Positions 48,468 to 59,226 are shown, numbered from the stretch's first letter. The stretch: 64,000 bases of DNA from Glycomyces sambucus (GCF_900102815.1 NZ_FNGF01000002.1:248001-312000); one strand, 5' to 3'. Translations and numbers: made by a program. Notes: generated by a model from the sequence alone, not told the origin.

Positions 48468-49412
48468 TCACTTGCCGAGTCGGTGGAGGGCGACCGCGGC
48501 GGCGGTCTCCTCCTCGGTCAGGTCGGCGTTGATGAGGGCGCCGGCCATGGCGCCGGCGACCGCGGCGGGTCCGACCTGGGCCATGAGGTCGGTGACGTTG
48601 CCGGCGGCCCAGACGCCGGGGACGGCGGTCTTGCCGAAGGCGTCGGCGGGGACGTGGGTGCCGGCGCCGGACGGGTGGTCGGCGACCTCCAGGCCGAGGT
48701 CGGCGAGGAATCCGGCGCGGGCCTCCATGCGGGTGGCGATGGCGAACGCCTCGCGCGGGACGAGGCGGCCGTCGGCCATGCGGGCGCCGTCGGCCTCGAC
48801 GGCGGCGATCGGTCCCTCCTCGACGCGGATGCCGCGGGCGGCGAACTTCTCGCGTTCGTCGGCGGTGAGCTCGGGCGCGGTGTGGGTGAAGAACACGAGG
48901 TCGGCGGTCCACTGCCGGAACAGGAGCGCCTGGTGGACGGCCATGGGGCCGGTGCCGATGACGCCGATGGCCTGGTCGCGGTGCTCCCAGCCGTGGCAGT
49001 ACGGGCAGTGCATGACGTCCTTGCCCCAGCGTTCGGCGAGGCCGGGGATGTCGGGGAGCCGGTCGACGATCCCGGCGGCGACGAGCAGGCGCTTCGCGGC
49101 GACTTCGCGGCCGTCGTCGAGGGCGACGACGAACGACTCGTCCCGCCGGTACGCCTTGGCGACCCGGCCGGTGACGACGTGCCCGCCGTAGCCGCGGACC
49201 TCGTCTCGGCCGGTGGCGAGGAGTTCGCCCGGCGGGACGCCCTCGCGTCCGAGCAGGCCGTGGACGCCGTCGGCGGGGGCGTTCCTGGGTTCGCCCGCGT
49301 CGATGACGGCCACCGACCTGCGGGCGCGTCCGAGCATGAGCGCGCCGTTCAGTCCGGCCGCGCCGCCGCCGATCACCACGACGTCGTACCGGTCCCTCAG
49401 TTCATCGGTCAC
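48468..49412 (-). CDS. FAD-dependent thioredoxin-reductase-like oxidoreductase
   Basis: A 314-residue two-dinucleotide-fold flavoprotein: VVVIGGGAAGLNGALMLGRA (FAD), the redox motif HCPYCHGWE (CxxC), GVIGTGPMA (NAD(P)) and the C-terminal GVWAAGNVTDLMAQVGPAAVAG. It belongs to the NAD(P)/FAD oxidoreductase group that includes resistance enzymes such as HlmI/GliT and thioredoxin reductases. I chose GTG at 49412, where AGGAGG is 8 bases away; the GTG at 49421 would leave no spacing. It is divergent from an XRE-cupin regulator that probably controls it. Confidence 0.87.
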   Translation of the reverse strand: MTDELRDRYDVVVIGGGAAGLNGALMLGRARRSVAVIDAGEPRNAPADGVHGLLGREGVPPGELLATGRDEVRGYGGHVVTGRVAKAYRRDESFVVALDDGREVAAKRLLVAAGIVDRLPDIPGLAERWGKDVMHCPYCHGWEHRDQAIGVIGTGPMAVHQALLFRQWTADLVFFTHTAPELTADEREKFAARGIRVEEGPIAAVEADGARMADGRLVPREAFAIATRMEARAGFLADLGLEVADHPSGAGTHVPADAFGKTAVPGVWAAGNVTDLMAQVGPAAVAGAMAGALINADLTEEETAAAVALHRLGK

Positions 49413-49432
49413 TTCGACCACCTCCTGCCCGT

Positions 49433-49462
49433 ACCGTAGATCCGCGGGTGCGAAACCGGCAA
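49433..49462 (-). promoter_or_regulatory. Promoter of the FAD oxidoreductase gene
   Basis: On the minus strand TTGCCG (49462-49457) and TACGGT (49438-49433) are 18 bases apart. The -35 is part of the palindromic operator. Confidence 0.55.
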
Positions 49463-49483
49463 GCTTTCTTGCCGGTCTGGCAA
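49455..49483. promoter_or_regulatory. Operator with three TTGCC/GGCAA half-sites
   Basis: ACCGGCAAG-CTTT-CTTGCCGGT (49455-49476) is a perfect inverted repeat. Its right arm pairs again with a third half-site in TTGCC-GGTCT-GGCAA (49469-49483). Two overlapping dyads thus cover the intergenic gap between the oxidoreductase and XRE-cupin genes. Confidence 0.7.
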
Positions 49484-49492
49484 ACTGGGGGC

Positions 49493-50089
49493 ATGGACAT
49501 GGACAAGGCGCTCGAAGCGGTGGGGCCGCGCCTGCGGGCGCTGCGAAAGGAGCGCGAGGCGACGCTGGCGGACCTGGCCGCGACCACGGGCATCTCGGTG
49601 AGCACGCTCTCGCGCCTGGAGTCGGGGGCGCGCCGGCCCACGCTGGAGCTGCTGCTGCCTCTCGCGAAGGCCCACGGGGTGACCCTGGACGAGCTGGTCG
49701 ACGCGCCGCCGACGGGCGATCCGCGCATCCACCTGCGCCCGGTCGTGCGGCACGGGATGGTGCACCTGCCGCTGACGCGGCGGCCCGGCGGCATCCAGGC
49801 GTACAAGCTCATCATCCCGGCCGGGGAGCCGAGCGAGCCGGACCCGCAGGCGCACGAGGGCTACGAGTGGATGTACGTGCTCAACGGGCGGCTGCGGGTC
49901 GTCCTGGGGGAGCACGGCTTCGTGATGCGCCCCGGGGAGGCCGCGGAGTTCGACACGCGGACCCCGCACTGGTTCGGGCGGGCGGGGGAGGAGTCGGTGG
50001 AGTTCCTCAGCCTCTTCGGGTCCCAGGGCGAGCGCGCGCACCTGCGCGCGAAGCCGAAGGCGAAGGGCGGGTCCGGGGCGACCGGCTAG
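49493..50089 (+). CDS. XRE-family regulator with cupin sensor domain
   Basis: The 198 residues have an N-terminal XRE helix-turn-helix (LADLAATTGISVSTLSRLESGARRPTL) and a C-terminal cupin (YKLIIPAGE, HEGYEWMYVLNGRLRVVLGEHGF, TPHWFG) that probably binds a small ligand or metal. The family often represses a divergent oxidoreductase or transporter. The ATG at 49493 has no clear ribosome site; CAAACT lies 6 bases upstream as a possible -10, so it may be leaderless. Its stop overlaps the stop of the convergent HAD gene at CTAG (50086-50089). Confidence 0.88.
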   Translation: MDMDKALEAVGPRLRALRKEREATLADLAATTGISVSTLSRLESGARRPTLELLLPLAKAHGVTLDELVDAPPTGDPRIHLRPVVRHGMVHLPLTRRPGGIQAYKLIIPAGEPSEPDPQAHEGYEWMYVLNGRLRVVLGEHGFVMRPGEAAEFDTRTPHWFGRAGEESVEFLSLFGSQGERAHLRAKPKAKGGSGATG

Positions 50090-50814
50090 TCGAGGAACCC
50101 GAGGACGTGCGCGAGGCCGCGCTCGCCGGTGCGGGGCTCGCCCGGGAGGATGTAGGCGCGCAGGCCCGAGGCCGCGGCGCCGCCGTCCTTGGCGGGGTTG
50201 TCGCCGACCATGAGGGTCGCGCGCGGGTCGACGCCGAGCCGTTCGCACGCGGCGCGGAACAGGACGGGGTCGGGCTTCTCGGTCCCGTACTGGTAGGAGA
50301 CGACGCGCACGTCGACGAGGTCGTCGAGCCCGAAGTGCGCCATGTGGACGCCGACGTCCCACGGGAAGTCCGAGACGATCCCGGTCCTGATCCCGCGGCG
50401 GCGCAGCTCGCGCAGCAGCGGCTCGGTGTCGGGGTAGGGCACCCACGCGTCGGGGGCGGCGATCGACTCGTACGCGGCGTCCTCGATGCCCTGGAGGTAG
50501 TCGATGCGCGCGAACCAGGTGAGCAGCGCGGTCCGGTGCCGCGCGGCGGACTCGTCGCGCCCGATCTGGGCCGCGGCCACCTCGGGGATCCGGTACGCCT
50601 CGTACAGCTGCTCGGCGGTCTTCTCCAGGACCTCGGCGTCCAGTGCCCGCCCGGTCGCCGCGGCGATCCGGCCCAGCCAGGTGGGGACGTCGACGAGCTT
50701 GAAGATCGTGTTGCTGAAGTCGAACAGGACCGCCTCGATCGGCGGCACCGGCCCGGCCTGCTCGGCCTCGGTCGGCCGGTAGGCGGCGGCGGAGTCGAAG
50801 AGGTTGTAGATCAC
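50086..50814 (-). CDS. HAD-superfamily hydrolase
   Basis: The 242 residues have HAD motif I as VLFDFSNTIF (nucleophile D32), motif II Ser in TGIVSDFPW, motif III Lys in GTEKPDP, and motif IV in MVGDNPAKDGG. The second motif-I aspartate, the usual acid/base, is Ser34. Many actinobacterial HADs with DFSGT share this, and dehalogenases also lack that aspartate, so phosphatase activity is uncertain. GTG at 50814 has GGAAGG 6 bases upstream. The 277 bases upstream hold two hairpins that end the sulfur ABC operon. Confidence 0.85.
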   Translation of the reverse strand: MIYNLFDSAAAYRPTEAEQAGPVPPIEAVLFDFSNTIFKLVDVPTWLGRIAAATGRALDAEVLEKTAEQLYEAYRIPEVAAAQIGRDESAARHRTALLTWFARIDYLQGIEDAAYESIAAPDAWVPYPDTEPLLRELRRRGIRTGIVSDFPWDVGVHMAHFGLDDLVDVRVVSYQYGTEKPDPVLFRAACERLGVDPRATLMVGDNPAKDGGAAASGLRAYILPGEPRTGERGLAHVLGFLD

Positions 50815-50961
50815 GGCGGGCCTTCCGTTCGCTCTGGCATTCGCGGCGCCCCCTTGCGCCCGCCGCAACCGTAACCGCCCCGGAGCGCCCGGAACCACCG
50901 CCGCGGCCCCGCCGCACGCAACCGTCCCCGTCCCTTCGGCCGCCGTTCACTTCGCGGCGAG

Positions 50962-51004
50962 CCGGGCCCGGGTCCCCGCGAGCTGATCGGGGACCCGGGC
51001 CCGG
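50962..51004. terminator. Large hairpin in the 50815-51091 gap
   Basis: A 17-bp perfect stem (50962-50978 with 50988-51004) closes a 9-base loop. It follows the ABC permease operon on the minus strand. The rest of this 277-base gap holds no gene that I can see. Confidence 0.75.
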
Positions 51005-51041
51005 GGCTTCGGTGGAGGGGTCTCGGTGGCGGACGCGCGGG

Positions 51042-51082
51042 TCCCCCGCGCAGGGGAAGGTGCGAGCGCCCTGCGCGGGGGA
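51042..51082 (-). terminator. Terminator directly after the ABC permease gene
   Basis: TCCCCCGCGCAGGG pairs with CCCTGCGCGGGGGA over a 13-base loop, 10 bases past the permease stop on the minus strand. Confidence 0.7.
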
Positions 51083-51091
51083 GTCTGCCTC

Positions 51092-51971
51092 CTAGCGGTC
51101 GCCCGCCAGGCCCCAGGATTTGCGGATGCGGTTGTCGGCGGCCTTGAACGCGGTGTCGACCAGGATGCCGATCACCAGGACCGTCACGATCCACGTGAGC
51201 ACCCGCGCCGAGTCGTTGAACTCCCTGGCGCCCTGCATGAGCGCGCCGATCGAGCCCTGTCCGGCCACGATCACCAGCAGCTCCCCGGCCATGAGCGAGC
51301 GCCACGCGAACGCCCACCCCTGCTTGAGCCCGGACACGAACGACGGCAGCGTCGCGGGCAGGATCACGTGCCGGTACAGGCCGAAGCCCTTCATGCCCAG
51401 CACCGTCCCGACCCGCTTCCACGCCGGCGGCACGTAGTCGATCCCCGAGATGATCCCGTTCGCGATCGACGGGACCGCCCCGAGCACCACCACGAACAGG
51501 ATCGCCGACTCCGAGATCTTGAACAGCAGGATCGCGAGCGGGAACCACATGATCGACGGCATCGTCTGGAGCCCGGTGATGAGCGACCCGATCGCCGCCC
51601 GCAGCGGCTTGAACCGCGCCACCGCGATCCCCAGCACCGACCCCACCGCCACCGACAGCGCGAACCCCGTCAGGGCCCGCTGGAGCGTGATGAGGATCGC
51701 CTGCCCGTAGTCGGGCGTCGCGGCGTACGCGACCAGGTCCTCCCACACCGTCAGCGGCGCCGGCAGGACCCATGGGGCCTTCCACTCGCTCAGGAACAGC
51801 AGCTGCCAGGCCCCGATCACCAGGACCAGCGCCAGGACCTTCGGCCAGGTCCCCGCCCACAGCCGCGAGGCGAACCGGCCCCACCGGGTCTCGGTGATCG
51901 GCGTGCGCTCCAGCTCGTCGAGCCCCGACACCCAGTCCCGGGACGTGTCCTCGGCCTCCGGCTTCACGGTC

Positions 51972-51982
<11 letters not shown>
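51092..51982 (-). CDS. ABC transporter permease (SsuC/TauC type)
   Basis: A 296-residue permease with six helices after a 45-residue polar N-terminus. The EAA loop, which contacts the ATPase, reads GTVLGMKGFGLYRHVILPATLPSFVSGLK. It belongs to the nitrate/sulfonate/taurine permease family. The gene is last of a three-gene operon (binding protein, ATPase, permease), overlapping the ATPase by 11 bases. The organosulfur context makes sulfonate import the likely role. Nitrate or other substrates of the same family remain possible. Confidence 0.88.
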
Positions 51983-52777
<795 letters not shown>

Positions 52778-52781
<4 letters not shown>

Positions 52782-53875
52782 GCCAGGTCACCTGCCGAGA
52801 CCTCGGTGTCGCCGCGGTCGGCGAGGACCTGGTTGAGGGCGTCGAGGGCGTAGATGCCGGTGAGGTCGACCTCTTCGAGGAGTCCGATCTCGACGGCGTG
52901 CTCCTTGCTGCCCTGGAGGGAGGCGGCGATGGGGTCGGCGGTGAAGCTCAGGTTGGCGAAGGCCGCGGCGATGACGGCGTCGTCGAGGCGCTTGTCGGTC
53001 AGGGCCTCGATGCGGTCGTTCGATTTGACCTGGGCCTCGTCGGGGTTGGCGGCGATGTAGTCGAGGGCGGCGAGGTGCCCTTCGAGGAACGCCTTCACCA
53101 GGGCGGGCTGCTCGTCGAGGAAGGTCTTGGAGACGATGATGTGGGTGGTGACGAACTCGCCGCCCTCCCACAGCTCGCGCTCGTTGAGGAACTCGACGGC
53201 GCCGTGCTTGAGCAGGAGGTCGGAGTAGCGCGGTTCGACGGCCCAGGCGGCCTGGACGGTGCCGTCGTCGAAGGCCGCGGCGACCTCGGAGTTGTCGATG
53301 GGGGTGACCGAGACGTCGCCGCCGCCGTTCTCGTCGGTGGCGAAGCCCTGCTCCTTGAGCCAGTAGCGGGCCGCGACGTCCTGGGTGTTGCCGAGCTGCG
53401 GGGTGGCGAGGGCCTTGCCGCGCAGGTCCTCGACCTCGGTGATCTCGGGTTTGACGACGAGGCCGGCGCCGCCGGAGGTGGAGCCGGCGATGATGTGGAG
53501 GGCTTCGCCGCCGGACTGGGCCCAGCCGTTGATGGCGGGGTTGGGGCCGATGTAGGAGATGTCGATGGCGTCGGCGAACAGGGCCTCGATCGCGGAGGGT
53601 CCGGCGTTGAAGACGGTCTCCTCGATGGTGACGGCCTCGGGGAGGGTGTCGGCGAAGACGCCGGCTTCGAGGCCGACGAGGGCGGGGGCGTGGGTGACGT
53701 TCCCGAAGTAGCCGAGGCGGATGGTGCCGCTGGCGGTGGCCGCGTCGGCGTCGGCGGCGGCCTCGTCGGGGTTCTCGTCGTCGCCGCAGGCCGCGAGGGC
53801 GCCGACGGCGGGCAGGGCGGCCGCGGCCGCGATGACGCTGCGGCGCTTGAGGGGGCGCGGGCTGGCAGAGCTCAT
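52778..53875 (-). CDS. Sulfonate-type ABC substrate-binding lipoprotein
   Basis: A 365-residue lipoprotein. Its N-terminus KRRSVIAAAAALPAVGALAAC is both a possible twin-arginine signal and a lipobox ending in the modified Cys. The mature part is an SsuA/TauA-like binding protein (TIRLGYFGNVTHAPALVGLE, GKALATPQLGNTQDVAARYWL). ATG at 53875 has GGAAAGGAG only well upstream, at 53899-53907. It leads the binding protein-ATPase-permease operon. Its promoter region contains CCTAG/CTAGG half-sites resembling the Rrf2-type sites of this island. Confidence 0.9.
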
Positions 53876-53909
53876 GGGGATGCTTTCTGGTTCGATCGGG
53901 AAAGGAGCA

Positions 53910-53957
53910 TTCCTAGTAGTCCGATTACTCCGACTAATCTAGTGGGAATTCTAGGAT
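53910..53957 (-). promoter_or_regulatory. Promoter region of the first sulfur ABC operon, with half-sites
   Basis: Half-sites TTCCTAG (53910-53916) and CTAGGAT (53951-53957) match the arms of the 21-bp sites at 59463, 60259 and 60839, but are 34 bases apart and not in the N7 arrangement. TAGTC-N10-GACTA (53917-53936) is a further dyad between them. Control by the same Rrf2 protein is possible but weaker than at the other three sites. Confidence 0.35.
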
Positions 53958-54067
53958 GGCCGCCGAAGCGGCGGCAACCCGGGTCCCGCGATGTGGGCGC
54001 GGAGAACGCGTTCCAGCTCGCGAAACACTGGCGGTCCCGCGCATTGGGACGGTTCCGTCCCTTATGC

Positions 54068-54103
54068 CCGGACGGTCCCGGCGGGCGGGCCGGGACCGTC
54101 CGG
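54068..54103 (-). terminator. Terminator of the monooxygenase operon
   Basis: CCGGACGGTCCCGG pairs perfectly with CCGGGACCGTCCGG over an 8-base loop, only 2 bases beyond the stop of the monooxygenase gene on the minus strand. Confidence 0.85.
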
Positions 54104-54105
54104 CG

Positions 54106-55475
54106 CTAGCGGGAGTGCGCGAGGACGCCCTTGACGGCCGAGGCGACCGCCTCGGCCCGCCGCGGGTTCTCCGGGCGCGCGAGCCCGTAGTGGCCCCGCA
54201 GCGTCGTCGCCTCGTACTCGGTCCGGAAGCGGCCCTTGGCCTGGAGGATCGGCACCACCTGGTCCACGAACGCCTCCAGCCCCGAGGGCAGGACCGCCGG
54301 CATGATGTTGAACCCGTCGGCCGCGCCGTTGTCGGCCCAGTCGAGGATCGCGTCGGCGACCTGCTCGGGCGTCCCGGTGAACGTCCGGTGCCCGCGCCCG
54401 CCGCCGAGCCGCCCGATGAGCTGGCGCACCGTCAGGCGCTCGCGCCGGGCCAGGTCCACGATGAGCGTGAACCGGCTCTTGGCGCCCTCGATCTCGTCCT
54501 CGGTCGGCAGCACCGCGGGGAGCTCCTTGTCGAGGTCGAGTTCGGACGGGTCGAGCTTGAGCTGCTTGGCGAGGTTCCCCAGCGCGTACTCGGGGACGAT
54601 GAGCCGGTCCAGCTCCTCCTCCAGCAGCCGCGCCTCGGCCTCGGTCGAGCCCAGGACCGGGACGATGCCCGGCAGGACCAGCACGCCGTCGGGGTCCCGC
54701 CCGGCGTCCTTCGCGCGGCGCTTGACGTCGGCGTAGAACGCCTGCGCCTCCTCGATGGTCTGCCAGGCGGTGAAGATCGCCTCGGCGTGGTTGGCCGCGA
54801 ACGCCCGCCCGTCCTCGGAGGACCCGGCCTGCACCAGCAGCGGGTGCCCCTGCGGGGTGCGGGGGACGTTGAGCGCGCCGGCGACCTGGAAGTGCTCGCC
54901 CGCGTGCGCGGCGGGGTACAGGAGGCGGTCGTCGCCCCACAGGCCCGCCTCCTTGTCGGCGAGCACCGCCTTGTCGTCCCAGGAGTCCCACAGCTTCTTG
55001 GCGACCTGGAGGAACTCCTCGGCCCGGGCGTACCGGGCCGCGTGGGACGGCAGCTCGTCGCGGTTGAAGTTCCGCGCCGCGTCCAGCGTGGCCGTGGTGA
55101 CGATGTTCCAGCCCACGCGCCCGCCGGAGATGTGGTCGATCGACGCGAAGCGCCGCGCCAGGTTGTACGGCTCGTTGTAGGTCGTCGAGGCGGTCGCGAT
55201 GAGCCCGATGCGCGTCGTCAGCGCCGCGATCGCGGCCAGGACCACCGTCGGCTCCAGCGACCCGGAGGGCCGGCGCCCGATCGTGCCCCACAGCGACGGC
55301 GAGTCGGCGAAGAAGATCGAGTCGAGCCGCCCGCGCTCGGCGGTCTGCGCGAGCTTCGCGTAGTGCGCGATGGACGTGGTCGAGTACGGGTCGGACTCCG
55401 GGAGCCGCCACGACGCCTCGTGGTGCCCGGTGCTCATCAGGAACGCGTTCAGGTGCAGCGGCTTCGGCGAGGTGC

Positions 55476-55479
<4 letters not shown>
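54106..55479 (-). CDS. FMN-dependent monooxygenase of the NtaA/SnaA/DszA family
   Basis: A 457-residue luciferase-like monooxygenase: LHLNAFLMSTGHHEASWR at the start, DSIFFADSPSLWG, RVGWNIVTTATLDAARNFN and HPLLVQAGSSEDGRAFAA are typical of the NtaA/SnaA/DszA branch. Members cleave C-N or C-S bonds using reduced flavin. The operon also holds two flavin reductases and an ABC importer, so oxidation of an imported organosulfur compound (sulfonate or sulfone) to release sulfite is the likely role. ATG at 55479 has CGGAGG upstream and overlaps the ATPase gene by 4 bases. It is last in the operon. Confidence 0.88.
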
Positions 55480-56209
<730 letters not shown>

Positions 56210-56234
<25 letters not shown>

Positions 56235-57082
56235 GACAGGGCCCTCCTTTGGATCAAGCGGACGACGGTGTCGGAGGCGAGCCCCAGGAGCGCGTACAGG
56301 ACCAGGCCGACGATGATCACGTCGGTCTGCCCGTACGTCCCGGCCAGCAGCATCATGTACCCGATGCCGCTGGTGGCGTTCACCTGCTCAACCACCACCA
56401 GGGACAGCCAGGACGAGGTCACGGCGAACCGCATCCCCAGCAGGAAGCCCGGCAGCGCCCCGGGCAGGACCACCCGGCCCACGAACGCGCCCGGCCGCAG
56501 CCGCAGCGTCTCGGCCAGCTCGGCGTAGCGCCCGTCGATCGAGCGCAGGCCGTTGTGGGTGTGGATGTAGATCGGGATGAGCACCCCGAGCGCGATCGTG
56601 ATGATCTTCATCCGCTCGTCGATGCCGAACCACAGCAGCAGGAGCGGCAGCAGCGCCAGGTTCGGGATGGACCGCTTGATCTGCACCGGCCCGTCCACGA
56701 TCGCCTCGCCCCAGCGGCTCAGGCCCGACACGAGCGCGAGCGCGAGCCCGGCGAGGACGCCGAACACGAGGCCGAGCGCGAAGCGGCGGGCCGACACCAG
56801 CAGGTCCGGCCCCAGCCGCCCCGACTCCCACAGGTCCCACGCGGTCGTCACCACGGTCCACGGGGCCGTCAGGACCCGCGGGTCGATCCAGCCCTGCGCC
56901 GAACCCCAGCTCCACACGCCCAGCAGCAGGAGCGGGCCGATGAGGTACCCGAGCCGGATCGGCTTGCCGGGCCCGAGGCGGCGCTTGCCCCGCGGGCGCG
57001 AGGCGCGCCCGGCGGCCAGCTCCTCGTCGTCGACCGGCGGGATCACGGCCCCCGCCTGGGCCTTCGCCTCGACGGCCGTCAT
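56210..57082 (-). CDS. ABC transporter permease (second sulfonate-type importer)
   Basis: A 290-residue permease with six helices after a 40-residue polar start. The EAA loop reads AELAETLRLRPGAFVGRVVLPGALPGF. It belongs to the nitrate/sulfonate/taurine family. ATG at 57082 overlaps the end of the binding-protein gene by 4 bases. It is not a close duplicate of the permease at 51092, so the two importers probably take different substrates. Confidence 0.9.
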
Positions 57083-58143
57083 GACGCGCCGCCGTCGCCG
57101 TACTCGGCGATGCCCTCGGCCACCAGCGGCTCGAAGCGCCGGTCGTACAGGTCCTCGGCGTCCAGCACCTCGTTCCCGGTGCCCGCGGCGACGACCTCGA
57201 TCGTCTCCTGGTGGCGCTCGATGGTCTCGTCCCAGGTCTCGGGGAAGTCCGGCTCGCCCTCGCGGTCGAACAGGTACGCCCCGTCCTCGGCCGACAGGCC
57301 CTCGTGCTCGACGTACCAGGCGTCGATCCACTCGTCGCGGTTGGCGCGCGTCCACAGCTTCGCCGCGCCCCACAGGCGCACGTACTCCGCGATCGCCGCC
57401 GCCTTGTCGGCGTCCTCCAGGACCTCCACGGGCGCGTACAGCACCCACGGGTCGTCGCGCAGGCCGTGCGGGATCGCCGTCGCCCCGTCCGCGCCGTACT
57501 TGTTGAGGTAGGACTTCACCTGGGTGCCGCCGATCGGCGCGACGTCGACCTCCCCGCCCGCCAGGGCGTTCGAGTACGTGTCGGCCGTGGACGGCAGCTC
57601 CACCAGCTCCACGTCGTCCTGGTCCAGCCCGGCCGCGTCCAGGACCCGCAGGATCAGCGCGCCCTGCGCCTGCCCGGGGGAGTACGCGATCCGCTTGCCC
57701 GCCAGGTCCTCGATGGACGCGACGGCGGCGCCGGGGGCCACCCCGAGGTCGTAGATCGGGTGGTCGAGCGGGTCGATGCGCCCCGCGGCGGCCACGATCC
57801 GGGTCGGCAGGCCCGTCCAGTTGGTGTGGATCGGCGGGATGTCGGCCACCGAGGAGATGTCGAGGGACTTGGCGCGGAACGCCTCGGCGGACTTGGGCCC
57901 GCCGGAGATGTTCGCCCACTCCACCTCGAAGGTCAGCAGGGACGCCAGCCCCGACAGCTCGAACGCGAGCTGCTGGGACGGGTCGCCGATGACGAGCTTG
58001 GTGCCCTCGGGCACCGCGGTCGGCAGGTCGGCGTCGGCCGCGAGCAGCGGCCCGGCGTCCTCTTCGGAGCAGGCGGCGAGGGCCAGCGCGGCGACGGCGG
58101 GGGCGCCCGCCAGGAGGGTTCGTCGAGTGGTCTTGGACGGCAT
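57079..58143 (-). CDS. ABC substrate-binding lipoprotein (second importer)
   Basis: A 354-residue lipoprotein with N-terminal KTTRRTLLAGAPAVAALALAAC, a twin-arginine-like start and a lipobox whose last Cys (residue 25) would be lipidated. The mature protein is an SsuA-like binding protein (KLVIGDPSQQLAFEL, DISSVADIPPIHTNW, GKRIAYSPGQAQGALI). It captures the organosulfur ligand for the permease/ATPase that follow. ATG at 58143 has GAAAGGG upstream. A 38-base gap separates it from the flavin reductase gene. Confidence 0.9.
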   Translation of the reverse strand: MPSKTTRRTLLAGAPAVAALALAACSEEDAGPLLAADADLPTAVPEGTKLVIGDPSQQLAFELSGLASLLTFEVEWANISGGPKSAEAFRAKSLDISSVADIPPIHTNWTGLPTRIVAAAGRIDPLDHPIYDLGVAPGAAVASIEDLAGKRIAYSPGQAQGALILRVLDAAGLDQDDVELVELPSTADTYSNALAGGEVDVAPIGGTQVKSYLNKYGADGATAIPHGLRDDPWVLYAPVEVLEDADKAAAIAEYVRLWGAAKLWTRANRDEWIDAWYVEHEGLSAEDGAYLFDREGEPDFPETWDETIERHQETIEVVAAGTGNEVLDAEDLYDRRFEPLVAEGIAEYGDGGAS

Positions 58144-58181
58144 GGGGATTGCCCTTTCGGGGAGGTTCGGAGAAGCGGTCG

Positions 58182-58682
58182 TCAGTCGAGGGGGGCGGCG
58201 GCGCAGTAGCCGCCGGCGTGGTAGACCAGCGGTTCGTGGTCGCCGCCGGTGGCGGCGCCGACGACCAGGGCCAGGACGATGTGGTGGTCCCCGGCCTCGA
58301 TGCGGTCGGTGACGACCGCCCGCAGGTGCGCGGGGGCGTCGGCGAGCACCGGCTCGCCGGTGTCGAGCCGCGACCAGGCGGTGCCGCGGAAGCGGTCGAT
58401 GCCGCTGGTGGCGAACCGGGTCGCGACGGCGTGCTGCTCGGCGGACAGGAAGTTCACGGTGAGGCTCTCGGCCTCGCGGACCGCCGGCCAGGCCGAGGAG
58501 CCCGAGGCGATCGCGAAGGACACCAGCGGCGGGTCGATCGAGACCGACGTGAGCGAGGTGGCGGTGAACCCGGCCGGGCCGTCCCCGGCGTCGGCGAGGA
58601 CCACGGTCACCCCGGCCGGGTGGGCCCGGAACAGGGACCGGAACGAGGCGGGCTCGACGCCCGCGTGGACCTGGGTGCTCAT
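58182..58682 (-). CDS. Flavin reductase-domain protein
   Basis: A 166-residue flavin reductase of the two-component monooxygenase type: FRAHPAGVTVVLADAGDGPAGFTATSLTSVSIDPPLVSF at the start (the AGFTATSLTSVS part binds flavin), and HHIVLALVVGA near the end. It should supply reduced FMN to the monooxygenase at 54106. The ATG at 58682 overlaps the previous gene by 4 bases (ATGA). The operon contains a second, unrelated flavin reductase (58679-59194), so one may serve another monooxygenase. Confidence 0.88.
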   Translation of the reverse strand: MSTQVHAGVEPASFRSLFRAHPAGVTVVLADAGDGPAGFTATSLTSVSIDPPLVSFAIASGSSAWPAVREAESLTVNFLSAEQHAVATRFATSGIDRFRGTAWSRLDTGEPVLADAPAHLRAVVTDRIEAGDHHIVLALVVGAATGGDHEPLVYHAGGYCAAAPLD

Positions 58683-59194
58683 GCCGGCACCCCGGCGCCC
58701 GCGGCGGCGCGCAGGGCCGGCAGGTGGGCGCCGGTCCACTTGGCCAGCCGCTCGTCGAGCTCGGAGAGCTCCTGCTCCCGCAGCGTGAGCGAGGGGACGG
58801 GCAGGCTCGCGCCGAGCTCGGCCAGGACCGGGCGCAGCTGGAGGTCGGCGAGGAACCGGTGCTCGGCGGAGGCCGCGATCGTCACCGGGACGGCCACGGT
58901 CCCGGCGAGGGCGCCCGGGGGGAGCTGGTCGAGGAAGAGCTTGAGCAGGCCGGTGTAGCTGGCCTTGTAGACGGGCGTGCCCACCACGAGGACGCGGGCG
59001 GCGCGGACGCGGGCCTCGGCGTGGTCGTAGCCGGGGGGCTCGATCCCGTCCAGGTAGAGCTCGGCGAGGTCGATCGAGGCGGTCGCCTCCCCGGGGCCGG
59101 CGATGGCGGCGGCCAGGGCCTCGGCGGTGGTCAGGGTGCGCGACAGGCGCTTGGGGTTGCCGACCACTGCGGTCACGGCGGTGCTGTCGGTCAC
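58679..59194 (-). CDS. NADPH-dependent FMN reductase (MsuE/SsuE-like)
   Basis: The 171 residues form a flavodoxin-like FMN reductase: AVVGNPKRLSRTLTTAEALA (phosphate loop), VLVVGTPVYKASYTGLLKLFLDQL and PVTIAASAEHRFLADLQLRPVL match SsuE/MsuE. I chose GTG at 59194, with AAGGA 7 bases upstream. It is the first enzyme gene of the operon that runs to 54106. A leader peptide gene and two hairpins lie between it and the promoter, so it should be subject to attenuation. Confidence 0.9.
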   Translation of the reverse strand: MTDSTAVTAVVGNPKRLSRTLTTAEALAAAIAGPGEATASIDLAELYLDGIEPPGYDHAEARVRAARVLVVGTPVYKASYTGLLKLFLDQLPPGALAGTVAVPVTIAASAEHRFLADLQLRPVLAELGASLPVPSLTLREQELSELDERLAKWTGAHLPALRAAAGAGVPA

Positions 59195-59226
59195 GGTGCA
59201 GTCCTTACGGTGGGTAGCGTGCGAGG

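Noticed and set aside
53910-53957. A fourth full Rrf2-type site before the first sulfur ABC operon
   Set aside because: Both half-sites are present but 34 bases apart instead of 7, so it does not meet the pattern of the other three sites.
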